Shown one piece after another: positions 25,634 to 34,641 of a stretch of 64,000 bases of DNA. A program made the position numbers and the translations under genes. Within the stretch, counting starts at the first letter, position 1, and every line of letters starts with the position of its first letter. Source of the DNA: Azospirillum sp. 412522 (lineage in GTDB: Bacteria; Pseudomonadota; Alphaproteobacteria; Azospirillales; Azospirillaceae); the NCBI RefSeq assembly GCF_019805165.1, contig NZ_RWIJ01000031.1:1-64000 (forward strand), read 5' to 3'. Under the pieces are notes generated by a model, which saw nothing but the letters and a program-made list of their open reading frames with translations, searched no databases and was not told the DNA's origin.

Positions 25634-26989
25634 CTATTTTTCGCGGAAGGCCCGCTGAAGCCCGTCGGTCAGCGGCGTCAGGAAATAGTCGATGGCGCGG
25701 CGGGCATGGCCGTGGATCATCACCTCGGCCGGCATGCCGGGATGCAGTTCGACATTGGGCAGGGCCTTCAGCTCCGCCGCATCCATGCTGATCCGCGCCG
25801 CGAAGTAAAAGGCACCGGTGCGTTCGTCCTCCAACTGGTCGGCCGACAGCGACACCACCTGCCCCGCCACCGGCGGCACGGCGCGCTGGCGATAGCCGGT
25901 CAACTTCACCATCGCTTTGCTGCCGACCTCCACATTCTGGACGTCGTGGGGCGAGACGCGGGCCTCGACGATCATCGCGTCGTCCTGCGGCACGATGTCG
26001 AGGATGCCGGCACCGGCCGGAATCACACCGCCGGAGGTGAAGAACTTCAGCCCGGTGACCCGCCCCGCCTGCGGTGCGGTGACCGCTTGGCGCAGCAGTA
26101 CGTCGTCGGCGCTGCGCAGCCGTTCCGACAGGTCGGCGACGCTGGCCTGGGCGGCCTGGAGATCGGTCGACACCTCCGACCGACGGGTGTTGCCGATGTT
26201 GATCATGGTCAGCTCGGCGGCGGCGATGGCCTGTTCCGCCTTGGACTTGTTCGCCATCAGCTCGCCCAGCCGGCCCTCCGAATCGGCGACGTTGCGCTGA
26301 AGCTCCAACAGGCGCGGCTTGCGTTCATACCCCTTGGCCAGCAAGCCCTGCACCACCCTCAGTTCGTCCTGGGTGTAGCGCAGCCGGTCGGCGGTGGCGA
26401 CGCGCTGGGCATCCAGCGCCACGATCTCGTCGCGCAGCTGGGAGATCTGGCGGCGCTGGATGCCCAGCTGCGCCTCATAACTGTCGCGACGGGACCGGAA
26501 CAGCCGCTCCTCAACCGCCACCGCCTCGGCCGCCACCGGGTTGTCGCCGACGGCCTTCCCCAGCTCGTCGGCGAAGAGTGGTTTCGGCGCGTCCGACTGC
26601 TCGGCCCGCAGCCGGCCCAGCCGGGCCAGCGCTGTCCAATATTGACCCTGCAACTGGGCGACCACGGCCTGGCTTTGCGTGGAATCCATCCGCAGCAGCA
26701 CCTGACCGGCGCGCACGAGATCGCCATCCTTGACCAGCAGGTCGCGCAGGATGCCGCCCTCCAGATGGGAAATGGTCTTGCGATGGCTTTCCACCATCAC
26801 CGTGCCGGCGGCGAGCGCCGCGCTGTCCAGGCTGGCGGCGAAGCCCCAGGTCAGGAATCCGCCGAAGCCGACGAGCACGGCGAGCGCCCCGGCCAGCGCT
26901 GTGCCGCGCAGGGAGGGTTCGGCCGGCATGGCGTCGATGGTCGCGGTCCAGACCGGCTGGGATGTCAGGAGGGGCGTATCGCTGCTCAT
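25634..26989 (-). CDS. Type I secretion periplasmic adaptor (HlyD/PrtE family)
   Basis: 451-aa membrane-fusion protein that links an inner-membrane ABC exporter to a TolC-like channel. It has a short cytosolic N-terminus, one membrane helix at about 28-52 (ALAGALAVLVGFGGFLTWGF), the biotinyl-lipoyl half-motif VMVESHRKTISHLEGGI, a long alpha-hairpin coiled coil (about 110-310), and a beta-barrel C-terminal part with the family-typical HPGMPAEVMI. It overlaps the ATPase gene by 4 bases. No outer-membrane TolC-type gene is in the window, so that component must be encoded elsewhere. Confidence 0.92.
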   Translation of the reverse strand: MSSDTPLLTSQPVWTATIDAMPAEPSLRGTALAGALAVLVGFGGFLTWGFAASLDSAALAAGTVMVESHRKTISHLEGGILRDLLVKDGDLVRAGQVLLRMDSTQSQAVVAQLQGQYWTALARLGRLRAEQSDAPKPLFADELGKAVGDNPVAAEAVAVEERLFRSRRDSYEAQLGIQRRQISQLRDEIVALDAQRVATADRLRYTQDELRVVQGLLAKGYERKPRLLELQRNVADSEGRLGELMANKSKAEQAIAAAELTMINIGNTRRSEVSTDLQAAQASVADLSERLRSADDVLLRQAVTAPQAGRVTGLKFFTSGGVIPAGAGILDIVPQDDAMIVEARVSPHDVQNVEVGSKAMVKLTGYRQRAVPPVAGQVVSLSADQLEDERTGAFYFAARISMDAAELKALPNVELHPGMPAEVMIHGHARRAIDYFLTPLTDGLQRAFREK

Positions 26990-28710
26990 CGCTGTTCTCC
27001 GCTGCGGACGAGGCGGGCCACGCCGGCGGGAGCGCCGCCGGGCTGCACCAGTTTCAGGACGTCGTTGCGGGCCCCGAAATGCTCGACGGCACCCTCCTTC
27101 ATCACCACCAGCTTGTCGGCGATGGCAACGATGGAGGGGCGGTGGGCGATCATCACCACGGTCGTACCGTCCGCCTTCACCTTATGGACGGCGTTCAGCA
27201 AAGCCTGTTCGCCGTCGTGGTCGAGATTGGAATTGGGTTCGTCCAGCACCAGCAGGCGCGGACGGCCGAACAGGGCGCGGGCCAGCGCGATGCGCTGTCG
27301 CTGGCCGCCGGACAGGGAAAAGGCACTATCGCCCACCGGCGTGTCGTAGCCGAAGGGCAGCCGGCCGATCATCTCATGCACGCCGGCCAGCCGCGCGGCG
27401 CGGACGATCTCCGCCGGGTCGGCGCTGGCCATGCGGGAGATGTTCTCGCCGATGGTGCCGTCCAGCAGCGCCACCGATTGCGGCACATAGCCGACATATT
27501 TGCCGAAGCTCTCGCGCTCCCATAGGTAGGTGCTGGTCCCGTCCAGATAGATGCCACCGGCCGTTGGTTGCCAGACGCCGACCAGCAGGCGGGCGAGTGT
27601 CGATTTGCCGGCGCCCGACGGGCCAATGACGCCCAGCACCTCTCCCGCTTCCACCGCGAAGGTGACGTTGCGCAGCACCGGGCGGTTCAGTCCGGCCGGC
27701 ACATGGGTCACCCGATCGACGGTCAGCACCCCCTGCGGCTGCGGCAATGGCATGGTGGAACGGGCGGAGGCGCCATTGTTCAGCAGGTCGCGGATGCGGC
27801 GATGCGCCTCCAGCGCCTTCACCCACTGCCGCCAGCCGTCAACGAGCTGTTCGAAGGGGTGCAGCAACCGGCCGGTGATCAGGCCGGCGGCCATCATGCT
27901 GCCTGGGGTCACCAGATTGTCGATCACCAGCGTAGCGCCGGCCGCGATCACGCCGACCTGCAGGATCATCCGCAGCGAGCGCGACGCCGCGGCCAGCCCG
28001 CGCGACAGGGTGGCGCCACGGTCGATCATCCCGGCCGACCCGCTCTGCGCCGACTGCCAGCGCCGGGCCAGCGCCGGCAGCATGCCCATCGCCTCGATGG
28101 CCTCGGCATGGCGGACGGTGCCGGCGATGTCGGCGAAGACGCGGGCCGAGGCCTCGTTGGCCTGGGCCATCGGCCGCCGGGTCAGCATGTCGGTCAACAC
28201 CCCCATCACCAGCAGCACCAGGGCCGAGAGAATGGCGAGCACGCCATAGACCGGATGCAGCAGGAACAGGATGGCCAGGAAGATCGGCGCCCAGGCCAGC
28301 TCCAGCGGGGCGGTCACCGCGCTGCTGGTCATGAAGCTGCGCAGGTCGTTCAGGTCGCGCATGGTCTGCGCCGCGTTGCGCGGGCCACCCGACAGCGCGT
28401 CGACGATGGAGGCCTCCAGCGCCGGGACGTTGAAGCGGTGGGCGATCACCGCACTGGTCACCAGGAAGGCGCGGGCTCTGATGAAGTCGAGCACGCCGTA
28501 AAGCGCCAGCGCTCCCACCGCGATGATCGCCAGCATCGTCAGCGTTTCCAGGCTGCGGCTGCTCATCACGCGGTCGTAGACCTGCATGGTGAAGAGCGGC
28601 AGCACCAGCATCAGGACATTCACGAACAGGCTGAGGACGCCGGCCAGCAACAGGCCCTGTCCGATCTTCCGGTAGGCTTGGGTCAGCAGGGGCCGATCCA
28701 CGGAACTCAT
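26986..28710 (-). CDS. Type I secretion ABC transporter permease/ATPase (PrtD family)
   Basis: 574 residues with an N-terminal six-helix exporter domain (LPLFTMQVYDRVMSSRSLETL near residue 40 is typical of PrtD-type RTX exporters) and a C-terminal ATPase with GPSGAGKST, LSGGQRQRIALARAL, LLVLDEPNSNLD and the switch histidine in MIAHRP. There is no N-terminal peptidase or CLD domain, as expected for RTX protein exporters of the protease/lipase type. AGGAAGGA lies just ahead of the start. With the downstream adaptor and the RTX protein it forms a near-complete secretion locus. Confidence 0.92.
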   Translation of the reverse strand: MSSVDRPLLTQAYRKIGQGLLLAGVLSLFVNVLMLVLPLFTMQVYDRVMSSRSLETLTMLAIIAVGALALYGVLDFIRARAFLVTSAVIAHRFNVPALEASIVDALSGGPRNAAQTMRDLNDLRSFMTSSAVTAPLELAWAPIFLAILFLLHPVYGVLAILSALVLLVMGVLTDMLTRRPMAQANEASARVFADIAGTVRHAEAIEAMGMLPALARRWQSAQSGSAGMIDRGATLSRGLAAASRSLRMILQVGVIAAGATLVIDNLVTPGSMMAAGLITGRLLHPFEQLVDGWRQWVKALEAHRRIRDLLNNGASARSTMPLPQPQGVLTVDRVTHVPAGLNRPVLRNVTFAVEAGEVLGVIGPSGAGKSTLARLLVGVWQPTAGGIYLDGTSTYLWERESFGKYVGYVPQSVALLDGTIGENISRMASADPAEIVRAARLAGVHEMIGRLPFGYDTPVGDSAFSLSGGQRQRIALARALFGRPRLLVLDEPNSNLDHDGEQALLNAVHKVKADGTTVVMIAHRPSIVAIADKLVVMKEGAVEHFGARNDVLKLVQPGGAPAGVARLVRSGEQR

Positions 28711-29250
28711 CTTCGATCCTTCCTGAAGGAGGATTCGCCACCTGACGCGGCGCCGACAATCGGGGAGAGCAGGGAAAAACAGGAAAAGCTGCCGGCGGCG
28801 ACGGACGCGGGACAGGAAGCCGGCTGGGGGGCGCCGGGTGCGGCCGGCCCGATGAACGGGGCCGCCTATGACGGGACAAATCCGGACGCGGGGGGAAGCG
28901 TCGGTGGAGTTGGCACGCTTAAGCTTTACACCGGAGACATTTTAGAGACGTGTGACAAGTTTCGGTCGCCACTCCTTTCCAGCTTGCGAAAAGGAGGTAG
29001 GCGAGGGTCATTAAGCCCATGATAAAAAACGCAGAATCCGCACTTCACCGAAGGTCTTATGTCGTTCGGGGCAGTTTTCGCAGCCATCTGGTCAGACGCC
29101 TTCGACATCGTGCATGCTGCGCTGCATGAGTTTTGCGCAAGGCGCCGTGATCCCCCATCCGGCCCCCTGCACCGCCCCCCGCTTTCCTTCCACCCTGCCG
29201 GCCGCCGGTTTCCAACTGCGGCCCGAAATCCGGTTCAAGGAAACCCTTCC
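28711..29250. other. Divergent intergenic region between type I secretion genes and galE
   Basis: About 540 bases without a convincing gene. It must contain promoters for both flanking transcription units. A hairpin CTCCTTT/AAAGGAG lies at 28972-28996. The stretch 28915-29060 is more AT-rich than its surroundings. The galE start at 29251 has AAGGAAA 9-10 bases upstream. No regulator site could be assigned with confidence. Confidence 0.4.
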
Positions 29251-30279
29251 ATGACGATGTCCGAAGCCACCCTCGGCAAGACCATTCTCGTCACCGGCGG
29301 CGCCGGCTATGTCGGCAGCCACTGCGTCGCCGAGCTTCTCGACCGCGGCCACCGGGTCGTGGTGTTCGACAACCTGCGCCAGGGCCACGCCGCCGCCGTT
29401 CCGCCAGAAGCGACCTTCATCCAGGCCGACCTTGCCGACGAGTCGGCGCTGGCCCGCGTGTTCGGACAGTGGCGCTTCGACGCGGTGTTCCACTTCGCGG
29501 CCCTGTCGGTGGTCGGCGAATCGATGCGCGACCCGCACGCCTACCTGCACGGCAACACCGTCACCTCGCTGAACCTGATCCGCGCCGCGGTGAAGGCGGG
29601 GGTGATGAAGCTGGTCTTCTCCTCGACCGCCAACCTGTTCGGCTCGCCCGAGCGGATCCCCATCGACGAGGACGAGGCGATCGACCCCGGCAGCCCCTAC
29701 GGCGAATCGAAGTTCATGATCGAGCGCGCCCTGCACTGGGCCGACCGCTGCCATGGCCTGCGCTCCGCCTGCCTGCGCTACTTCAATGCCGCCGGCGCCC
29801 ATCCCAACGGCCGCCTCGGCGAGGACCACAGCCCGGAGACGCACCTGATCCCGCTGGTGATGGACGCCGCCACCGGCAAGCGACCGCACATCGAGATCTT
29901 CGGCGACGATTACGACACGCGCGACGGCACCTGCATCCGCGACTACATCCATGTCTGCGATCTGGCCGACGCCCATCTGCGGGTGCTGGACGCGCTGGAG
30001 GAACGGTCGGTCCGCTATAACCTCGGCAACGGCACCGGCTACAGCGTGCGTGAGGTGATCGCCTCGGTGGAGCGCATCACCGGCAAGACCGTGCCGGTCA
30101 AGGTCGGCCCGCGCCGCCCCGGCGACCTGCCGGTGCTGATCGCCTCGTCGGAGCGCATCCGCCGCGATCTCGGGTGGCAACCGCGTTTCCCGGAGCTGGA
30201 CAGCATCATCGGCAGCGCCTGGGCCTGGCGGAGCACCCATCCCAACGGTTTCCGCGGCCTCGCAGCCGCGGCGGAGTGA
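29251..30279 (+). CDS. galE: UDP-glucose 4-epimerase
   Basis: 342-aa extended short-chain dehydrogenase that interconverts UDP-glucose and UDP-galactose with bound NAD. It shows the Rossmann start ILVTGGAGYVGSHCV, the YGESKFMIER catalytic Tyr-x3-Lys, the sugar-site segment RYFNAAGAHPNGRLGEDH, and the strongly diagnostic DYDTRDGTCIRDYIHVCDLADAH. The ATG at 29251 is preceded by AAGGAAA; the in-frame extension upstream has no homologous character. It lies near the glycan cluster on the opposite strand and could supply UDP-galactose for it, as exoB does in rhizobia. Confidence 0.93.
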   Translation: MTMSEATLGKTILVTGGAGYVGSHCVAELLDRGHRVVVFDNLRQGHAAAVPPEATFIQADLADESALARVFGQWRFDAVFHFAALSVVGESMRDPHAYLHGNTVTSLNLIRAAVKAGVMKLVFSSTANLFGSPERIPIDEDEAIDPGSPYGESKFMIERALHWADRCHGLRSACLRYFNAAGAHPNGRLGEDHSPETHLIPLVMDAATGKRPHIEIFGDDYDTRDGTCIRDYIHVCDLADAHLRVLDALEERSVRYNLGNGTGYSVREVIASVERITGKTVPVKVGPRRPGDLPVLIASSERIRRDLGWQPRFPELDSIIGSAWAWRSTHPNGFRGLAAAAE

Positions 30280-30327
30280 CCTGTGCAGGAAGGACACGGC
30301 AATGGATGAGCCGAGATCGTGGACGCG

Positions 30328-30900
30328 ATGAGCAATCTGAACTGGGACGATGACGACGCGCCGGAACCGGGACCGGACGAAAAGACGGCAGACCGGGCGG
30401 GCGGGCAGACCGGGGGCAAGCCGGGCGAGGATCTCGACCTCGCCGACTTCCACGGCATGGCGCGGCTGATCGAGCGCATGCACCGCCGCTATCTCGACGT
30501 CGTCCGCGTCGGCCTGTCCAAGCTGGGCGTCGAGGACATCGGGCCGGTGCAGGCGCTGATGGTCATGCTGATCGGCGAGGACGAGCTGTCGGTCCGCGAC
30601 CTGATGGAGCGCGGCTATTACCTGGGGTCCAACGCCTCCTACAGCCTGAAGATCCTGGTCGATGCCGGCTACATCAACCGCGCCGCCAACCAGCGCGACC
30701 GCCGGACCGCCCGCCTCCAGCTGACCGACAAGGGGCGGGAACTGTGGGAGGGGCTGCGGCGGATGGAGCAGGCGCAGGCCGAGGCGCTGGTCCGCAACGA
30801 GACCGAGGTCCGCGACCTGAAGGCCAGCTACCGCACGCTCCGCCGGCTCGACCGGCTGTGGGGCGACATGGTCCGCTATTCCTGCCTCGATTTCGATTGA
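30328..30900 (+). CDS. MarR-family winged-helix regulator (LdtR-like)
   Basis: 190 residues. The first ~35 are acidic and probably disordered. A winged-helix domain follows (about 55-150) with the recognition region in LMERGYYLGSNASYSLKILVDAG and the wing in NQRDRRTARLQLTDKG. Helices at both ends would form the dimer interface. In alphaproteobacteria this style belongs to the LdtR group, linked to cell-wall and stress control. An in-frame GTG at 30319 is an alternative start; neither has a strong ribosome-binding site. It sits between galE and the DUF2336 gene, all co-directional. Confidence 0.8.
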   Translation: MSNLNWDDDDAPEPGPDEKTADRAGGQTGGKPGEDLDLADFHGMARLIERMHRRYLDVVRVGLSKLGVEDIGPVQALMVMLIGEDELSVRDLMERGYYLGSNASYSLKILVDAGYINRAANQRDRRTARLQLTDKGRELWEGLRRMEQAQAEALVRNETEVRDLKASYRTLRRLDRLWGDMVRYSCLDFD

Positions 30901-30913
30901 AGGTGTTCCTCCG

Positions 30914-32140
30914 ATGCCGCAGCCGGGTGCCATGATGCCACACGCCGCCGCCCACCCAGACATCCCCCATCCCAACGCCCTGTCGGCCAAGGACGTGGAG
31001 CGGCTGATCGCCTCGCCCGATGCGGAAACGCGGATCGAGACGATGAACAAGCTGTTCCACGACCTGGAAGCGGGGGCGCTCACCCCGGCCGAACGGTCGC
31101 TGGCGATCGAGGTGGTGCATTGCTTCGCCGGCGACGCCCAGGTGGCGGTGCGCGAGGCGGTGGCCTGGCAGCTGCGCAACAGCCCGCTGCTGACCGGGGA
31201 TCTGGCGGAGCGGCTGGTGCGCGACGTCGGCCGGGTGGCCTTCCCCATCCTGCGCGATGCCGCCGGCCTGACCGACGACCTGCTGCTGGACGTGCTGTCC
31301 GATCCCGATTCCGGCAAGCATGTGGCGGTCGCCAGCCGCTCCACCGTTTCCGCCCGCGTGTCCGGCGTGATCGCGGAGCGCGGCAACGTGATCGCCGTGA
31401 CGGCATTGCTGCGCAACGACGGCGCCGAGGTGCCGGACAGCGCGATGAGCCGGGCGCTCGACCGCTTCGGCCGCGTCCGCATGGTCAGCGAGGCGGCGGC
31501 GACCCGCCCCGGCCTGTCGCTGGCGATGGTGGAGCGGGTGGTCGCCTTCGTCTCCGACAGCATGCGCACCACGCTGATGCAGGCGCACGGCCTGTCGCGC
31601 GAACTGGTCGAACGGCTGGTGGAGCGCGGCCGGGAGGCGGCGACCATGCGCATGCTGCGGCCGGTGCTGCGCGGGGCCGAGGATATCGACGCGGTGATCC
31701 AGTGGCTGCACACCAACCGCCGCCTGACGCCGGTCCTGCTCTTTCGCGCCCTGTGCGCCGGCGACCTGACCCTGTTCGTCGCCGGCATGGCCGTGCGTGC
31801 CGGCATCCCGCCGGAGAATGCCCGCCGCCTCGCCTGGGACGACGGCGAACTGGGCATGGCGGCGCTGATGAAGAAGGCGACCGTCGCCCCCGGCCTGACC
31901 CATCCCTTCCAGGTCGCGGTCGGCGTCGCCAAGCGTATGGAGTATGAGGGCGGCGATGCCGGCCGCGAAGATTTCCAGGCGGAGGTCATCAGCGAGCTGT
32001 TCACCGCCTGCACCCCGACCAACGACTGGATGGTCGACGACCTGCTGCTGCAGCTGTTCGACCAGAAGTCCGAGGAGGTGATCGACCGGGCGCTCGATCA
32101 GGCCGGCCTGCCCTTCTCGCCGGTGCGCACGGTTCAGTGA
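30914..32140 (+). CDS. DUF2336 domain protein
   Basis: 408 residues, largely helical HEAT-like repeats. After a His/Pro-rich start the domain opens with LSAKDVERLIASPDAETRIETM and continues with paired helices to about residue 340. DUF2336 proteins are nearly confined to alphaproteobacteria and their function is not established. The gene begins 13 bases after the MarR-type gene, so the two are probably co-transcribed. Confidence 0.8.
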   Translation: MPQPGAMMPHAAAHPDIPHPNALSAKDVERLIASPDAETRIETMNKLFHDLEAGALTPAERSLAIEVVHCFAGDAQVAVREAVAWQLRNSPLLTGDLAERLVRDVGRVAFPILRDAAGLTDDLLLDVLSDPDSGKHVAVASRSTVSARVSGVIAERGNVIAVTALLRNDGAEVPDSAMSRALDRFGRVRMVSEAAATRPGLSLAMVERVVAFVSDSMRTTLMQAHGLSRELVERLVERGREAATMRMLRPVLRGAEDIDAVIQWLHTNRRLTPVLLFRALCAGDLTLFVAGMAVRAGIPPENARRLAWDDGELGMAALMKKATVAPGLTHPFQVAVGVAKRMEYEGGDAGREDFQAEVISELFTACTPTNDWMVDDLLLQLFDQKSEEVIDRALDQAGLPFSPVRTVQ

Positions 32141-32158
32141 TCCGGAGGGCAGTGATCC

Positions 32159-33058
32159 TCAGGCCTCCTCCGTCCGCTCCAGCAGGTCCATGAAGCGCTC
32201 CATCACTAGGTTGGGCGGGACGCCCTTCTTGGTGACGGCGCTGAACTGCACCCGGTAATGATGGCTGTCGGGCAGCAGGGCGCGCATGTCGCCACGCTCC
32301 ACCCAATGTGCCGCGTAATGCACTGGCAGGAAGCCGATGTAGCAGCCGGTCAGCAGCAGGAAGGCCACGCCTTCGCGGTCGGTGGCGGTCGCGGTGGCGT
32401 TCAGGGCGTGGGGCGGCTGCGACTGGGTCGGGGCGACGGCGTCGGCCGTCTCCACCGCCTCGCGGGTCACGGCCGCCGCATCGAACAGCGGATGGCCCCG
32501 CCCGCAATAGAGCCGGGACTCCTCCTCGTACAGGCCGAGACGCTCCAGCCCCGGCAGGGCGCGGCGTTCCGGCACCACGCCGACATGCAGCCGGCCGTCC
32601 AGCACGCCCCGCTCGATCTCGTTGGGCGGGATCATGCGGATGTTGACGCGGACCTCCGGCGCCTCTCGCTTCAGCCCGCGCAACGCGTTGGTCACCCGCA
32701 TCCGCGGCATGGTGACGAGGCTGTCGGTGATGCCGATGCTGAGTTCGCCGCGCAGTCGCCCATGCGCCGCGTTGATCTCGCTGCGGAAGCTCTCCAGCCC
32801 GGCGAGCAGCCGGAGCGCCGCCTCGTGGGCGAGCCGCCCCTCCTCCGTCAGCAGGAATCCGGCCCGCCCGCGCCGGCAGAGCGACAGGCCGAGCCGCCGT
32901 TCCAGGTCGGCCATATGCTGGCTGATCGCCGCCCGGCTGATGTTCAGCTCGACCTCCGCCGCGGAGAAGCCGCCGCATTCCACCACGGTGGTGAAGACGC
33001 GCAGAAGCCGGATGTCGGCGTCGGCGACGGACGGCAACGGACGGGCGGGCTTGCTCAT
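32159..33058 (-). CDS. LysR-family regulator, probably of the beta-alanine catabolic genes
   Basis: 299 residues. The helix-turn-helix (about 15-75: LRVFTTVVECGGFSAAEVELNISRAAISQHMADLERRLG) is followed by a periplasmic-binding-like effector domain. It is divergent from the aminotransferase and dehydrogenase genes with 124 bases between starts, the classic LysR arrangement, and Pseudomonas bauR-bauA-bauC has a similar layout. The effector is therefore guessed to be beta-alanine or a related amine. Its stop is 18 bases from that of the convergent DUF2336 gene. Confidence 0.85.
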   Translation of the reverse strand: MSKPARPLPSVADADIRLLRVFTTVVECGGFSAAEVELNISRAAISQHMADLERRLGLSLCRRGRAGFLLTEEGRLAHEAALRLLAGLESFRSEINAAHGRLRGELSIGITDSLVTMPRMRVTNALRGLKREAPEVRVNIRMIPPNEIERGVLDGRLHVGVVPERRALPGLERLGLYEEESRLYCGRGHPLFDAAAVTREAVETADAVAPTQSQPPHALNATATATDREGVAFLLLTGCYIGFLPVHYAAHWVERGDMRALLPDSHHYRVQFSAVTKKGVPPNLVMERFMDLLERTEEA

Positions 33059-33076
33059 GGGACGGCTCCGGTTCGG

Positions 33077-33092
33077 GTAAGCACCGGCTTAC
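33077..33092. promoter_or_regulatory. Candidate LysR operator between divergent genes
   Basis: Perfect inverted repeat GTAAGC-ACCG-GCTTAC in the gap between the LysR gene and the aminotransferase gene. The LysR consensus is an interrupted palindrome with T-N11-A; here the match is T-N12-A, so this is suggestive only. It lies 18-33 bases ahead of the regulator's start codon, suiting autorepression. Confidence 0.4.
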
Positions 33093-33182
33093 GTGAAGTT
33101 CGCATGGTTTGGATTTAACCACAGCGAACCGGACGGCACACTCCTTCACATCATCCCCGGACCATATGAGGAGAGCGGCGTC

Positions 33183-34544
33183 ATGGCCCCCCTGGACAAC
33201 GAGATCGGCAACGCCCTCGACAAGGCTGGCGGCCTGACGCGCGAGGAGCTCGACGCCCACTGGATGCCCTTCACCGCCAACCGGGAGTTCAAGAAGAACC
33301 CGCGCGTCATGGTGAAGGCCGACGGCGCCTGGTACTGGGACGCGCAGGGCCGCAAGATCTATGACAGCCTGTCCGGCCTGTGGTGCAGCGGCGCCGGCCA
33401 TTGCCGCCGCGAGATCGCCGACGCAGTGGCCCAGCAGATCACCACGCTCGACTACAGCCCAGCCTTCCAGCACGGCCACACCGCCGCCTTCAAGCTGGCG
33501 CACAAGCTGGCCTCGATGACGCCGGCCGGGCTCGACCATGTCTTCTTCGTCAATTCCGGCTCGGAGGCCGCCGACACCTCGCTGAAGATGGCGCGGGCCT
33601 ATTGGCGGATGAAGGGACAGCCGGCCAAGACCAAGCTGATCGGCCGGGTCAAGGGCTATCACGGCGTCAATTTCGGCGGCACCAGCCTGGGCGGCATCGT
33701 CGGCAACCGCAAGCTGTTCGGCACCGGCGTCGACGCCGACCATCTGCCGCACACCCTGCTGCCGCAGAATCTCTTCACCAAGGGCATGCCGGACGAGGGC
33801 GCCCATCTGGCCGATGCGCTGGAGGATCTGGTCGCCCTGCACGACGCCTCCAACATCGCCGCGGTGGTGGTGGAGCCGATGGCCGGATCGGCCGGCGTGC
33901 TGCCGCCGCCCAAGGGCTATCTCCAACGCCTGCGCGAGATCTGCACCAAGCACGGCATCCTGCTGATCTTCGACGAGGTGATCACCGGATTCGGCCGGAT
34001 GGGCACCGCCTTCGGCGCCGACTACTTCGGCGTGGTCCCGGACATCATGAACGTCGCCAAGGGGCTGACCAACGGCGCTGTGCCGATGGGCGCGGTGGTC
34101 GCCAGCCACGAGATCTACCAGACCTTCATGGACAATGGCGGGCCCGAGTATCTGGTGGAGTTCCCGCACGGCTACACCTATTCCGCCCACCCGGTCGCCT
34201 GCGCCGCCGGCCTCGCCGCGCTGGAGCTGTTCGAGCGCGAGAAGCTGGCCGACAAGGCGGCGGCGCTGATGCCGCATTTCGAGGATCTGATCCACGGGCT
34301 GAAGGGGCTGAAGAACGTCGCCGACATCCGCAACTGCGGCCTCGCAGGCGCCGTCACCATCGCACCGCTTCCGGGCGAGCCGGCCCGGCGGCCCTACGAG
34401 ATCGCCATGAAGTGCTGGGACGCCGGCTATTATGTGCGCTACGGCGGCGACACCCTGCAGTTCGGCCCGCACTTCATCAGCGAGCGCGAAGACCTCGACC
34501 GGCTGTTCAACGTCGTCGCCGACGCGATCCAGGCGACCGCCTAG
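33183..34544 (+). CDS. bauA: Beta-alanine (omega-amino acid):pyruvate aminotransferase
   Basis: 453-aa class III PLP aminotransferase. It moves the amino group of beta-alanine to pyruvate, giving malonate semialdehyde and alanine. Seen are the N-terminal HWMPFTANREFKKNPR and YDSLSGLWCSGAGHCR typical of the omega-amino acid group, FVNSGSEAADTSLKMA, DEVITGFGRMG, and the PLP lysine in NVAKGLTNGAVPMGAV. AGGAGAG precedes the start. The next gene, mmsA, acts on the semialdehyde product, and a LysR gene is divergent. Close relatives act on other omega-amines, so substrate is likely but not certain. Confidence 0.9.
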   Translation: MAPLDNEIGNALDKAGGLTREELDAHWMPFTANREFKKNPRVMVKADGAWYWDAQGRKIYDSLSGLWCSGAGHCRREIADAVAQQITTLDYSPAFQHGHTAAFKLAHKLASMTPAGLDHVFFVNSGSEAADTSLKMARAYWRMKGQPAKTKLIGRVKGYHGVNFGGTSLGGIVGNRKLFGTGVDADHLPHTLLPQNLFTKGMPDEGAHLADALEDLVALHDASNIAAVVVEPMAGSAGVLPPPKGYLQRLREICTKHGILLIFDEVITGFGRMGTAFGADYFGVVPDIMNVAKGLTNGAVPMGAVVASHEIYQTFMDNGGPEYLVEFPHGYTYSAHPVACAAGLAALELFEREKLADKAAALMPHFEDLIHGLKGLKNVADIRNCGLAGAVTIAPLPGEPARRPYEIAMKCWDAGYYVRYGGDTLQFGPHFISEREDLDRLFNVVADAIQATA

Positions 34545-34554
34545 AAAGTGCGGT

Positions 34555-34580
34555 CGGTTCAGACGGAATCGTCTGAACCG
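34555..34580 (+). terminator. Perfect 11-bp hairpin between the aminotransferase and mmsA genes
   Basis: Arms 34555-34565 and 34570-34580 are perfectly complementary with a GAAT loop, 10 bases after the aminotransferase stop. No T-run follows, so it may be a partial terminator or an mRNA-stabilising structure that sets different levels for the two genes. Confidence 0.45.
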
Positions 34581-34641
34581 TGAATCGCACGAAAAGTCAA
34601 ATGGATAGTACATCCACACGCTACAGTCCGGGAAACGCCCA

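Noticed and set aside
25206..25791. Open frames of 128 and 192 codons in the AT-rich intergenic region
   Set aside because: They cross a clear terminator hairpin and the end of the HlyD-type gene, have no recognisable domain or ribosome-binding site, and show arbitrary composition.
28911..28924. A sigma-54-like TGGCACGCTTAAGC sequence
   Set aside because: The GG and GC elements are separated by 9 bases instead of the required 10, and it lies over 300 bases ahead of galE.
29059..29250. A 64-codon N-terminal extension of galE
   Set aside because: The Rossmann start follows directly after the ATG at 29251, which has its own AAGGAAA; the upstream part shows no family similarity.
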